Part shown: positions 51,657 to 61,752 of the stretch, piece by piece | Layout of the letters: each line of letters opens with the position of its first letter | Numbering within the stretch: position 1 is the first letter of the stretch | From: Anabaena subtropica FACHB-260 | GTDB lineage: Bacteria > Cyanobacteriota > Cyanobacteriia > Cyanobacteriales > Nostocaceae | DNA length: 64,000 nt | Direction: 5' to 3' | Assembly (NCBI RefSeq): GCF_014697105.1 | Contig: NZ_JACJRF010000007.1 | Coordinates: 62,001-126,000, forward strand | Translations under genes and position numbers: made by a program | Notes under the pieces: model-generated | What the model saw: only the letters and a program-made list of their open reading frames with translations | Told to the model about the DNA's origin: nothing | The model's database searches: none

Positions 51657-54470
51657 TTAATGCGGAAATTGAATTTTAAATGTAGTTCCGGGTTGACGTT
51701 CGATGCTCACAGTACCTTCTAGTTGTTCTGTTGCTAAATCATAAACTAACGAAAGACCTAAAGAATCTGTATAACGCCAATCTAAATTATCTGGTAAACC
51801 GATACCATTGTCTTTAATAGTCATCTCAATGTTTTTATCTACCTTTTGTAAATCAATTTTTATCTTGCCTGTTTCTTTTCGAGGAAAAGCGTGCTTGAGG
51901 CAATTCGACAGTAGTTCATTGATAATTAAGCCACAGGCAATAGCTTGATCAACGCTCAAATTAATCGGACTAAGATTAGTTTCTAAACTTATTTTTCCTG
52001 GTTCTACTTGATAGGATATTAAAATGCTAGTGGCTAAATTATTGATATACTCAACAACATCAAGTTGTCCAATATTGGGAGAAGTATATAAATTTTTGTG
52101 AATCATGGAGATTGACTCAACCCGGTTTTGGCTTTCTCGCAGAGTTCTAATTAATTCAGGGTCTTTGAGTGTTTGGGAATGAAGTAGTAATAGTCCAGAA
52201 ACTATTTGCAAATTATTTTTAACTCGATGATGAACTTCTTTGAGTAAAACTTCTTTTTCCGCTAAGGCGCTTCTTAAGCGAACTTCTGCTTTTTGACGTT
52301 CAGCCAATTCATTTTGGGCTTGCTGAAATATGCTCGATTGTTGGATAGCGATCGCAATAGGGACGGAAAGTTGATCAAGTAAGTCTAGTTCTTGTTCTTC
52401 CCATTCCCTTGGAGCCGAACATTGATGCGCTATTAACAAACCCCAAAGCTGAGTTACAGTATTACCTCCACTAACTTCTAACAGAATGGGTACAACTAAG
52501 TTAGCTTTAACCTGAAACTTTTCTAATAAATTCAGATGACAATTAGTGAGTCCTGCTTTATGTATGTTAGCGATCGCCCTTTTGCGTCCTTGGCGATAAT
52601 CCACTCCTGCTCCTGTCTGGAAACAATTATCTTCAATCTCTGAGCCTAGAGCAACTATCCAGCCAGGATTTACTGATTCTGCTACAATTTCACCGCTCAT
52701 ATTTGGGGCAAATTGATAAACCACAACCCGATCAACCCCAAGCAAGTCTTTGATTTCTTTGACTGTAGCATCAAGAATATCTTGCAAATTCAACGATTGA
52801 CGAATCCTTTGAGCAACCGCACGCATTAATCGTTCTCGCTCGATTTGCCCTTTCAAAGCCTGCTCAGTTTGCTTCCTAGCGGTAATTTCTTTGCCGATAC
52901 TAATGATTTGACCGTTGGGAAGTTTCACATTTGTCCAAGAGGTATCTAGCAACCGCCCATCTCGTCCGTGAGTTCTAAAATCGCTCCAAACACGTTCCGC
53001 AGAATGAATAAAATTGATGACAAATTGACGATATTCAGGTTGAGGATATAACTCTGTGAAAATATCAAGAGTTTGATAATCTCTTAAACTCCAACCTAAA
53101 AGACGCTCTAATTCTTGATTTACCCATTGCACCTGACCTTCAGGACTCATGAGTGCAATCATCAAGGGTATACCAGTAAAAATACTTTGTAAGAGCGCAT
53201 TTTGTTCTTGCAGTTTAGCTTCGACATTTTTGCGTTCTGTGATGTCGTAGAGGACAGTTAAAATTGCATATTCATTGTTGAAATTTAAGTATTGAATCGA
53301 AGCGATCGCCCAAAATGAAGTTCCATCATATCTTTTGAATTTAATATCATAATTCTGGAGTGAACCATTTTGGCTTAGAGCTTTTAAAACTTGCTGTTGA
53401 TGTTCTGGATGTTGATACAATTCTGAAACATTTCGATTGACTACATCTTTTGTAGATAACTGGAATGTTTGCAAAAATTCTGAATTAGTATATAAAATTA
53501 AGCCATCATAAACGCGAGAAATGACTAATGGTACAGGAATTGCTTCTAGAATTGTTCTGAATCTATTTTCACTTTCTTGCAGATTTCGTTCTATTTGGAT
53601 ATGTTCAGTAATATTTCTGACATCAACTAAAAAGGCTGCATCATCTGCGTATTGTATATTATTTATAGCTATTTTAACATCAATATTCTGTCCATTTTTT
53701 AAGTGATGCTGACATCTCATCACACATGGAAATTCAACACTTATTTGTTCTATATTTTTAATTAAATTAGATACAAATTCTGGCGGAAAAACTTTAGTTA
53801 TCTGTATTTGTAAAAACTCTTCCTGCGAGTAACCATATTGTAGAATAGCAGCTTGATTCACTTCTAAAATTTGCAGAGTCTGCCGCTCACATATCCACAT
53901 TGGACGGGGATTATTCTTAAATAAGAGATGAGCATCTAAGGGGCTTTTATTAGTAATTTGCTGGCGGTGAAACTCTAATTGTCTCATTATTTGACGTGCT
54001 AATCGCTTTAATATTTCTTCTTCCCGCAAACTCAAGTTACGAGGAGTGAAATCTATCACCGCTAGACAACCCAAAGCAAAACCATCGGAGTTAATTAAGG
54101 GAACTCCTGCATAAAACCGAAAATAGTGTGGCTTTGGCGATGAACTACTGTCGTTCGTAGACCATTGCACAAGAGAATTTTCTGTAAATCGTTCATCTTG
54201 CCAAGTATCTGGAATAATCAATATGTCATTATGCAGAATTGTATGAATGCCAAAACAGATATTACGTGGTATTTCTAATTCATTAATTCCTACTTTTGAT
54301 TTAAACCATTCCCTTTCGGAATCTAAAAGACCTATCAGAGCAATTGGTGTATTACAAGTGTCAGCAGCAATACTTACCAGATCGTCAAACACTTCTTCTG
54401 GTGGTGTATCTAAAATCTGATATTGATAGAGCGCTTCTAAGCGTTGGCCTTCACTGTCTGGTAACAACAT
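51657..54470 (-). CDS. GAF-PAS3-GAF sensor kinase, putative cyanobacteriochrome
   Basis: A 937-residue soluble sensor kinase from the ATG 54470. An N-terminal GAF (about residues 20-155), three PAS domains (about 170-285, 295-415, 425-540) and a second GAF (about 565-715) precede a HisKA_2 box (EVHHRVKNNLQIVSGLLLL) and ATPase (ELLSNCLKHAFP, DNGIGLP). The second GAF has a DXCF motif (DNCF, Cys616) and a canonical C-H (NCHL, Cys644), spaced 28 residues as in DXCF cyanobacteriochromes. A blue/green-type photoreceptor is therefore possible. It is transcribed with the receiver-kinase at 50154. Confidence 0.85.
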   Translation of the reverse strand: MLLPDSEGQRLEALYQYQILDTPPEEVFDDLVSIAADTCNTPIALIGLLDSEREWFKSKVGINELEIPRNICFGIHTILHNDILIIPDTWQDERFTENSLVQWSTNDSSSSPKPHYFRFYAGVPLINSDGFALGCLAVIDFTPRNLSLREEEILKRLARQIMRQLEFHRQQITNKSPLDAHLLFKNNPRPMWICERQTLQILEVNQAAILQYGYSQEEFLQIQITKVFPPEFVSNLIKNIEQISVEFPCVMRCQHHLKNGQNIDVKIAINNIQYADDAAFLVDVRNITEHIQIERNLQESENRFRTILEAIPVPLVISRVYDGLILYTNSEFLQTFQLSTKDVVNRNVSELYQHPEHQQQVLKALSQNGSLQNYDIKFKRYDGTSFWAIASIQYLNFNNEYAILTVLYDITERKNVEAKLQEQNALLQSIFTGIPLMIALMSPEGQVQWVNQELERLLGWSLRDYQTLDIFTELYPQPEYRQFVINFIHSAERVWSDFRTHGRDGRLLDTSWTNVKLPNGQIISIGKEITARKQTEQALKGQIERERLMRAVAQRIRQSLNLQDILDATVKEIKDLLGVDRVVVYQFAPNMSGEIVAESVNPGWIVALGSEIEDNCFQTGAGVDYRQGRKRAIANIHKAGLTNCHLNLLEKFQVKANLVVPILLEVSGGNTVTQLWGLLIAHQCSAPREWEEQELDLLDQLSVPIAIAIQQSSIFQQAQNELAERQKAEVRLRSALAEKEVLLKEVHHRVKNNLQIVSGLLLLHSQTLKDPELIRTLRESQNRVESISMIHKNLYTSPNIGQLDVVEYINNLATSILISYQVEPGKISLETNLSPINLSVDQAIACGLIINELLSNCLKHAFPRKETGKIKIDLQKVDKNIEMTIKDNGIGLPDNLDWRYTDSLGLSLVYDLATEQLEGTVSIERQPGTTFKIQFPH

Positions 54471-55061
54471 TATTACTTTTATTATTAATAATTTGTGATA
54501 TAATGTGTCGCTAACAAGCAATCACAGATTAGTATTGAATTAATTTATAAAATTATTTTAAATTATTCCACACATAACTTAGTCATCTAATACTGTGACC
54601 CAGTTATTTTGGTGAAAAATATTAATGTTGCGATCGTCAACTATGGAGTGAGCTTATCGCAAAAATTAAACCTATGTCAATGGATGATTGGAGTTAGTCA
54701 AAATGTTTTATTACTAAAAAAATCATTATTTACCAGTACTTCTATCAGAATAAAGTCGGTACTTGCAAGGAAAATAATTACTCTTGTTAGAAATTTTATA
54801 TACATGAGGATTATATATAATGTTTATTTAAATAAATAATGGATATTATCCTTTTCCTTGACTATAAGTAAATGATTTATAGGATTAGTATTTGATTTTT
54901 TAAATATGAGTAGGGTGAACATTGCCTACCGTATCATGGTTTTAGTGAATGGCGCGTAGCTGCGCTAAAGAGGGATTTAATTTGTCATATCACGTAGTTT
55001 TGGGAATCCCTTCCTCTTTAGCGCTTGTGTAATTTTAGAACTAAAACTCTATCCCTTCATC
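54471..55061. other. 591-base spacer with inverted repeat
   Basis: AT-rich, with a perfect 12-bp inverted repeat (54962-54973, 55013-55024) near the end of the convergent SagB-type gene. The frame 54609-54839 has no family features. Confidence 0.55.
54962..55024. repeat. Inverted repeat near 3' end of SagB-like gene
   Basis: GCGCTAAAGAGG (54962-54973) pairs perfectly with CCTCTTTAGCGC (55013-55024). Inner bases GATT (54974-54977) and AATC (55005-55008) extend the pairing. It lies 37 bases beyond the gene's stop on the minus strand and could be its terminator or a small repeat element. Confidence 0.6.
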
Positions 55062-56594
55062 TCATCTTGGTCGTCCTAAAGTTGTGATGTAAAGAACTGC
55101 TTCATCATCAGGAATACCTAATACTTCATTTACTTGGTCATCGAAGAAGCCACCAATACCACTGACACCTAAATTCAGTTGAATCGCGGCTAAATTCAAG
55201 CGTTGTCCTAAATGTCCGGCATCCATGTGTAAGTAGCGATAAACACGATCGCCATATTGAGTGATTGCTGATTTTAAATCGGCTGTATGAAAAAGTACTG
55301 CGGCGGCATCTCGCCCAAGTTCCTGTCCTAAACAGAGGAAGTGTAACTCTCGACGGAAGTTCTTAAACCGGATTTGCCTTAATTCTTGGGCTTTGGGTGC
55401 GTAATAATAACAACCAGCTTCCAGTCCTTGGACTCCGCAGACAGCAATAAAGGTTTCGATTAAATTTAAATCAAAATAGTCTGGGGAATTATCTAGACTT
55501 TGGTCGATATAATTTTGGGGTTGATAGGTAAAATCGAGTAAAGCTTTGAGTTCATCGAAGGTCAGCTCGTCACCATTATAAGCACGGGTAGAACGTCGCT
55601 TGTGTATGGTGATTTCCAAATCTGACAGCTTTTCTCCCCAATATATAGGTGTAGAGGCGGTAGGAATCTTCAGGCAGAAAGGAAAATTGTATTTGTCCTC
55701 CAAGGATCTTTCTTGTGTAACTGTTGGTAAATTTAGCTTGCCGGTAATACCAGCCGAAATTTGAGTATGGCGATGAAAATATTTCAGCAGTTCACCATCA
55801 GGAATCTGAGGATAATTAGTTTCTGTAGCTGAGGGAAGGGCTGTACATCCTGGTGATAGATTTTGCTTAATATCTAATAAATCTGCCAGAGGTAACACAG
55901 CGATCGCTCCCTCCTGTAACGGATCGATATATAGTAAATCATTGACAGCCTCATCGATAAAACCACCAATCAAGTGAGGACGATAATCAGTGATAGCAGC
56001 CGCTAATTCGATATTACCCAAAAGATGTCCCGTATCTAGGCAAATTCGACGATAAGCCCGGTCTTCATATCGCCACGTCGAACGATAAAAAACCGCCGTG
56101 ATAATAATTGCCAATTGAGTATTTTCTAAAGCATGATGCCAAAAACAAGCCTCTTGTAAACCTTGCCAAACATCGCTTTCCCAATAGTGCATCAGGGAAT
56201 GAGTCCGACATTGGTAGTTATATAGCCCTGGTGGTAATAGTGGTGTACCACGGGATACTACATACATCTCTGCCGGATACAACCCCCCCGCACTGGGTGC
56301 AGCACGTAAATACACCGTACTTCCCATCGAAGGCATTCTGGCAGTTAGCCCATAACTACGAAACAGTAACCGCGATAGCCTTTGCCACCATTGACTATGA
56401 GGGTCATTGATAAATGCCTCTGGTGTTTCTTGCAAGTAGGGTTTGAGGTCAATAGCAGAACCGATTTTATACTCTTTAAAAGGCACTGGCTGTTTAGTCC
56501 AATCTAACCTCTGACTTTTGGAAGCAATAGTCTCAGGGTCGTATTTAGTACGTTCGTGATAATGTTGAGCAATTGATTGGTGTATTTCTGGCAT
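55062..56594 (-). CDS. Double SagB/ThcOx-type nitroreductase-fold oxidoreductase
   Basis: A 510-residue fusion of two SagB-type FMN oxidoreductase-like halves. The first (about residues 70-235) has ARMPSMGSTVYLRAAPSAGG, LDTGHLLGNIELAAA and IDPLQEGAI-type sequence. The second (about 330-505) has IHKRRSTRAYNGDELTFDEL, MDAGHLGQRLNLAAIQLN and VLGIPDDEAVLYITTLGRPR. SagB enzymes oxidise azolines in peptide natural products, but stand-alone double-domain versions are common in cyanobacteria. No precursor peptide, cyclodehydratase or transporter lies nearby, so the role is open. Confidence 0.85.
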   Translation of the reverse strand: MPEIHQSIAQHYHERTKYDPETIASKSQRLDWTKQPVPFKEYKIGSAIDLKPYLQETPEAFINDPHSQWWQRLSRLLFRSYGLTARMPSMGSTVYLRAAPSAGGLYPAEMYVVSRGTPLLPPGLYNYQCRTHSLMHYWESDVWQGLQEACFWHHALENTQLAIIITAVFYRSTWRYEDRAYRRICLDTGHLLGNIELAAAITDYRPHLIGGFIDEAVNDLLYIDPLQEGAIAVLPLADLLDIKQNLSPGCTALPSATETNYPQIPDGELLKYFHRHTQISAGITGKLNLPTVTQERSLEDKYNFPFCLKIPTASTPIYWGEKLSDLEITIHKRRSTRAYNGDELTFDELKALLDFTYQPQNYIDQSLDNSPDYFDLNLIETFIAVCGVQGLEAGCYYYAPKAQELRQIRFKNFRRELHFLCLGQELGRDAAAVLFHTADLKSAITQYGDRVYRYLHMDAGHLGQRLNLAAIQLNLGVSGIGGFFDDQVNEVLGIPDDEAVLYITTLGRPR

Positions 56595-56730
56595 AGTACT
56601 TTCAATACCCTTATGACATCCTCATTTTGATCTTGGCATTCATCAGTCCCATTATTTCGTGTTAATTAGTACATTCCTCGGAAATCCGATTGTGTAAAGA
56701 GACAGGGAGCAGGGGAAAATAAAACTGACC

Positions 56731-56763
56731 CATGACCAATGACCAATGACTAATGACTAATTA
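56731..56763. repeat. Short tandem heptamer repeats
   Basis: Consecutive CATGACC, AATGACC, AATGACT, AATGACT units form an STRR-type tract just beyond the DUF4349 stop codon (56750-56752). Confidence 0.65.
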
Positions 56764-57646
56764 GATGATTACGCCGCCAACGGTAAAAGCCATAGACTCC
56801 AGCAGCTAAAATCAACAAATAGGGACTGTAGACCATTAACCAAATACCCAACTTGAGTAAGCTGACAGTGAAATTCCCCAGGGAAGAAGTAGATTTATTC
56901 CAAGTTTCTTGTATCTGCAAAGTTACCGCACGTTGAGGACTAGTACTAGAGACGGCTGCTTTGAGATTTAGAGTAATAGTGGAATAGGCGACTTGATTTT
57001 GTAAGTTTTTCAATTGAGCATCGATTTGTTCAATTGATTGTCTAACATTACTGAGTTCTTGAGCAACAGTGAGTACATCTCTGACAGAACCTGCCCGATC
57101 CATAATTTTTTGCAAGTTGGCTTCAGTTTTGCGTAAATTAATTAATCTGGCTTGGAAATCTACCAATTGATTCCCTACATCTTCCACAGTGATATTACGG
57201 TTTTCAACTGTGCCTAATTTAGCTAAATCTGCTAATGTTGGTTCTAGTAAATTCTGCGGCACTCTTAGCTGTATCGTGGCGGTATGACGGGCATTTTCTT
57301 TTGTAGGTTGTTGTTCCTTTAAACCGATTAAGTCTCCCTGCTGGTGAGTAAGAATTTGCGTGACTGTATCAATACTTTTATCTACAGAGTTGACAATCAC
57401 AGTTATCGCCGCTTTTTTAATGAGTTGCGGACGGGAACGGGGTACGGGTGCAGCTTCCGCCTTTTGTACCACATTATCAGCAAGCCTAGAAGCGGGTAAA
57501 GATGCAGCTTGATTGGTTACATTACCTGGAGGTAATGCTTGATTGGACGGTACAGGAATAGACGAGCAACTTGTAAAAATTACTCCTCCCAACAAAGCAC
57601 TGACAAATAAAGTTGATTGACGTGGTAAAAGAGTGAAAGTTTGCAT
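56750..57646 (-). CDS. DUF4349 lipoprotein
   Basis: A 298-residue lipoprotein with an N-terminal signal and a lipobox-like GVIFTSC before Cys27. A DUF4349 domain follows: KKAAITVIVNSVDKSIDTV, then VEDVGNQLVDFQARLINLRK and a long helix (about residues 165-220). A membrane span near the C-terminus (about 262-285) precedes WRRNHL. The family resembles anti-sigma or adhesion-linked envelope proteins, but the role is not established. Confidence 0.85.
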   Translation of the reverse strand: MQTFTLLPRQSTLFVSALLGGVIFTSCSSIPVPSNQALPPGNVTNQAASLPASRLADNVVQKAEAAPVPRSRPQLIKKAAITVIVNSVDKSIDTVTQILTHQQGDLIGLKEQQPTKENARHTATIQLRVPQNLLEPTLADLAKLGTVENRNITVEDVGNQLVDFQARLINLRKTEANLQKIMDRAGSVRDVLTVAQELSNVRQSIEQIDAQLKNLQNQVAYSTITLNLKAAVSSTSPQRAVTLQIQETWNKSTSSLGNFTVSLLKLGIWLMVYSPYLLILAAGVYGFYRWRRNHLISH

Positions 57647-57823
57647 AATCTATTCCTAGATAGTTGGAATTAACCATCAGTATTACTGAAAGCAAAATCT
57701 AAACTAGGGATTGTTGCAATTTATGTAACACATAAGGAAAAAATATATCTCCTAGATGAATTGTCAAAACCTCTCTAACCAGCTAATAGATAGTTAGTGG
57801 TGCTATGAAATAAAGCGAAAAGC

Positions 57824-58678
57824 ATGGAAACTAAACAGCTAGGAAAAACAGGTGTATCTGTCAGTGCAATTGGTTTGGGTGGAATGCCAATGTCGATATA
57901 TAATCGACCCCCAGAATCAGATTCCATTCAAGTTATCCACCGAGCTTTAGATTTAGGGATTACATTCATTGACACCGCCGATTCTTATTGCAAGGATGAG
58001 TCAGACAAGCACCACAATGAACGGCTAATTCACAAAGCACTAGCCAGTTATCATGGTGATGTTAGCCAAGTGATTGTGGCGACCAAAGGCGGTTTAATGC
58101 GTCCTAATGAAAGCTGGACACGCAACGGAAATCCAGAACATCTGCGTCAAACCATTCGTGTTAGTTTTGAGGCTTTGGGCGGTGAAAAACCTATTGATGT
58201 TTGGCAATACCACTCCCCAGATCCGGAATATACTATCGAAGCATCACTTGCGCCGGCAAAAGAAGCTGTGCAGGAAGGTTTGGTTAGATTTGTAGGAGTT
58301 TCCAACTTTTCTGTAGAACAAATTAAACGAGCGCGGGATGTGGTGGATATTGTCTCAGTGCAGAATCAATACAGCCCTTGGGAAAGACAGCCAGAAAAAG
58401 ACGGAGTTTTACAGTATTGTGAACAGGAAGGCTTGACATTTTTACCTTGGAGTCCGTTTGGTGGTCGTCGTCGCCATCAAGATTTACAAGATATTCCAGC
58501 GATCGCGGAGTTAGCCAAAACCAAAGGCGTATCGGTATACTCTATTGTATTAGCCTGGTTACGTGCCAAATCCCCCGCAATTTTGCCCATCCCCGGCGCC
58601 AGTAAAATATCCAGCATCGAAGATTCAGTCAGCGCCATTAATGTCAAACTAACTGACGAAGAGGTACAGAATATTTAG
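57824..58678 (+). CDS. Aldo/keto reductase
   Basis: A 284-residue NAD(P)H-dependent aldo/keto reductase. The barrel start METKQLGKTGVSVSAIGLGG, the catalytic Asp-Tyr region FIDTADSYC, the Lys in IVATKGGL, and the His in WQYHSPDP correspond to the DYKH tetrad. The AKR NADP-binding tail (PILPIPGASKISSIED) is present. The specific substrate is unknown. It is 106 bases before ilvC on the same strand. Confidence 0.92.
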   Translation: METKQLGKTGVSVSAIGLGGMPMSIYNRPPESDSIQVIHRALDLGITFIDTADSYCKDESDKHHNERLIHKALASYHGDVSQVIVATKGGLMRPNESWTRNGNPEHLRQTIRVSFEALGGEKPIDVWQYHSPDPEYTIEASLAPAKEAVQEGLVRFVGVSNFSVEQIKRARDVVDIVSVQNQYSPWERQPEKDGVLQYCEQEGLTFLPWSPFGGRRRHQDLQDIPAIAELAKTKGVSVYSIVLAWLRAKSPAILPIPGASKISSIEDSVSAINVKLTDEEVQNI

Positions 58679-58760
58679 TCCATAGTCCAAAGACCTTATC
58701 AACTACTTGTACCCCTGGTAACACAATTTGGGGTAAAATCAAAGACTTGCCAATAAATGA

Positions 58761-59780
<1,020 letters not shown>

Positions 59781-59803
59781 AACATTCTTTTAAATTGCTA
59801 ATC

Positions 59804-59848
59804 AAGACGCAACAGCAACCAAAACTGCTTTGCGTCTTTGTTTTTTTG
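59804..59848 (+). terminator. Rho-independent terminator of ilvC
   Basis: AAGACGCAA (59804-59812) pairs with TTGCGTCTT (59830-59838), with inner GC pairing. The T tract runs to about 59847. It lies 24 bases past the ilvC stop. Confidence 0.85.
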
Positions 59849-59884
59849 GTGTTAAATTGTCAGCAAAATACTAAATTTAAATTT

Positions 59885-60694
59885 ATGGCAAACCATAAGT
59901 TTCAACCAGTGCTGAGTATACTTGCTGTTTTACTATTGACTTATCCACTTACTCAAGCGCAAGCACAGCCACAACAAAGACTTTTACCCTTCTTTGATAA
60001 TGAAAATAATCCTGTTCCTGTAGGTTTTCCTAGAGGACAGCAGGTAGATATCACACCACCACCACCACAGTTAAATTCCTTTGATCAAGCTGTAATAAAA
60101 ACCTGTGGCCCTATCGGTACGAAAGTTAGCCCTAATAAATTTAAACAGTTATTATCTACCTATCCCAATATCTTACAAAGGCTGCAAAAAGTTAGTGGTG
60201 GTGAACTACGTCCGGGGCGCCAAAAAAAGGCTCAATTTCTCGAAGACTTAACTAATATTTGGTTTCAACGTAAGGGTTTTGAACACATCTTTTGTGGTGA
60301 AATATATAACGCCAATGATATTGGGGGCTTACATTTTCACGGCAGATATTTACAATTACAAAAAGAAGGTATTGGCGGACGTTTACCAAATAATCAAAGG
60401 CGGGAAGAAGTTGTTCCTGGTGTGATTTATACATTAGGTGTTGTATTGCAACAAGGAAATCGGAGAGTTACAGATGTCATTAAAGGTTATGGCTATCTCA
60501 GCAACGCCGAAGAAATGCTCATAGATGCAACTCAAGCATTTAAAAAACAAGGCAATAAAGAAGGCGCTTGTATTTATAATGTACGTGACCAAGAAACAGG
60601 TAAAACTTTTCCCACAGTTTTTGTGAGGAAAGACAAGGCAATTATTACTTTTTATCCTGATGCTACTCCCCAAGGGACAAGGTGTAGAAAATAA
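59885..60694 (+). CDS. Secreted EndoU-like ribonuclease
   Basis: A 269-residue protein with an N-terminal signal peptide (about residues 8-28, cleavage near AQAQA). The second half matches bacterial EndoU ribonucleases: GFEHIFCGEIYNANDIGGLH then HFHGRYLQLQ with paired His, GVIYTLGVVLQQGNRRVTDV, and a C-terminal ACIYNVRDQETGKTFPTVF. EndoU enzymes cleave RNA at uridines using two His and a Lys. The frame reaches back to 59762, but the ilvC terminator lies inside that extension, so the ATG 59885 is chosen. No immunity gene is evident. Confidence 0.78.
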   Translation: MANHKFQPVLSILAVLLLTYPLTQAQAQPQQRLLPFFDNENNPVPVGFPRGQQVDITPPPPQLNSFDQAVIKTCGPIGTKVSPNKFKQLLSTYPNILQRLQKVSGGELRPGRQKKAQFLEDLTNIWFQRKGFEHIFCGEIYNANDIGGLHFHGRYLQLQKEGIGGRLPNNQRREEVVPGVIYTLGVVLQQGNRRVTDVIKGYGYLSNAEEMLIDATQAFKKQGNKEGACIYNVRDQETGKTFPTVFVRKDKAIITFYPDATPQGTRCRK

Positions 60695-60742
60695 TTCGTA
60701 ATTTGTGATAGACCTATGGATCAAGATCCAAAATCATAATAA

Positions 60743-60769
60743 ATAGAGTGAGCCACAAGCTCACTCTAT
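60743..60769. terminator. Bidirectional terminator hairpin
   Basis: ATAGAGTGAGC (60743-60753) pairs perfectly with GCTCACTCTAT (60759-60769) around a 5-base loop. It lies between the convergent EndoU-like and COP23 genes. Confidence 0.7.
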
Positions 60770-60803
60770 GACTAATAAACATATAGAAAAATAACGACGG
60801 AGA

Positions 60804-61586
60804 TTAACGGAATCTATCAGGATTAAGGCGTGCAGGGGCTTGGTTTGGAGATTGACGACGAATGGCTACCCCATTTCTCAGGCTTCTAGCTGTTCCCCCA
60901 TCTCTGGTGTCGAGGTAAGGCTTCAAATTTATCCCGCGTCTGGATGAACTTACTCGATTACTACCATTACCTAAAAGGGTGTTACCCAAGTTATAAAGAT
61001 CGTTGTTGTTTCCTCTATAAGTGTTGACAGCCGCAGTTTGCTGTCCGCTATCAGCAGTAACTAAGTTTTGGAAGACGTTATTACGCACTGTGTAGGGGTC
61101 TTGGTTGCGCGGTACAGTCAGTACAATCCGACAGCGTTGGTTTGCGTCGGTTGTGACACAAACAACATTTTCGTTATTTTCTACAGATACCTGGAGTTCT
61201 TGTAAGCCATCTGGACGGTAGGATTCTAAGCGGCTAGCGATCGCTTGACATCGGCTTTGGGTATCCCAACCACCGCCTAAAGTTCTGGGTGCTGCCCAAG
61301 GAAAGTATTGTCCTGGTTGGCTTTGGGGTTGATAGACTACTGTGTGTTGTCCGTTGATCACCTGGCAGCTAAACCTAACTGTACCGTCAATATTTGTGGA
61401 AGGATATGTATTTGTTGATGTATCTGTGGGATAGGGATAGGGTGTATTTGTAGGTGTTGATGAACCTGATGGTACAGTTGGCACCACAACATCATCATTA
61501 AATTGTGCTAATGCTACTGAATTACCCAGGAAAAAAGATAAACCTAGACTGCCCAACAAAGCAAATTTCCAGCTTTTAGATAACAT
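60804..61586 (-). CDS. COP23-family secreted protein
   Basis: A 260-residue exported protein with a signal peptide (SWKFALLGSLGLSFFLGNSV, ending ALA). A Pro/Thr/Tyr-rich spacer follows. The COP23 domain (about residues 65-180) has four Cys (FSCQVINGQHTVV, QSRCQAIASRL, VVCVTTDANQRCRIVLTVP). The tail is Asn/Arg-rich. COP23 was named for a circadian oscillating polypeptide of Synechococcus; its function is unknown. The start is the ATG 61586 with GGAGGAG upstream. Confidence 0.85.
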   Translation of the reverse strand: MLSKSWKFALLGSLGLSFFLGNSVALAQFNDDVVVPTVPSGSSTPTNTPYPYPTDTSTNTYPSTNIDGTVRFSCQVINGQHTVVYQPQSQPGQYFPWAAPRTLGGGWDTQSRCQAIASRLESYRPDGLQELQVSVENNENVVCVTTDANQRCRIVLTVPRNQDPYTVRNNVFQNLVTADSGQQTAAVNTYRGNNNDLYNLGNTLLGNGSNRVSSSRRGINLKPYLDTRDGGTARSLRNGVAIRRQSPNQAPARLNPDRFR

Positions 61587-61614
61587 GAATGCTCCTCCAG
61601 TGACAAAACAGTAA

Positions 61615-61690
61615 TTAGTCAATAGTCATTAGTCAGCAGTCAATAGTCATTATTTTATTGCTTTGGACTGTGGACTATTGACTATCCCAA
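61615..61690. repeat. Heptamer repeats (TAGTCAA/TAGTCAT)
   Basis: Units such as TAGTCAA, TAGTCAT, TAGTCAG and CAGTCAA occur in succession (about 61617-61650), with inverted relatives (GACTATTGACTAT) near 61672-61684. This is an STRR-type tract. Confidence 0.65.
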
Positions 61691-61752
61691 CAAGAAATTT
61701 ATGATATGTAGCTTTAGTCCTAATTTAGTTGACGCAAAATTTTACTTTTAGT

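Noticed and set aside
54609-54839. 76-residue open frame before the sensor-kinase region
   Set aside because: Lys/Ile/Asn-rich sequence from AT-rich DNA, without a family match or a good start signal.
57824-58678. Treating the aldo/keto reductase as part of the ilvC operon
   Set aside because: Same strand, but a 106-base gap with its own likely promoter and no pathway link.
61615-61690. CRISPR array
   Set aside because: Repeats are 7 bases with no constant repeat-spacer pattern and no cas genes nearby.
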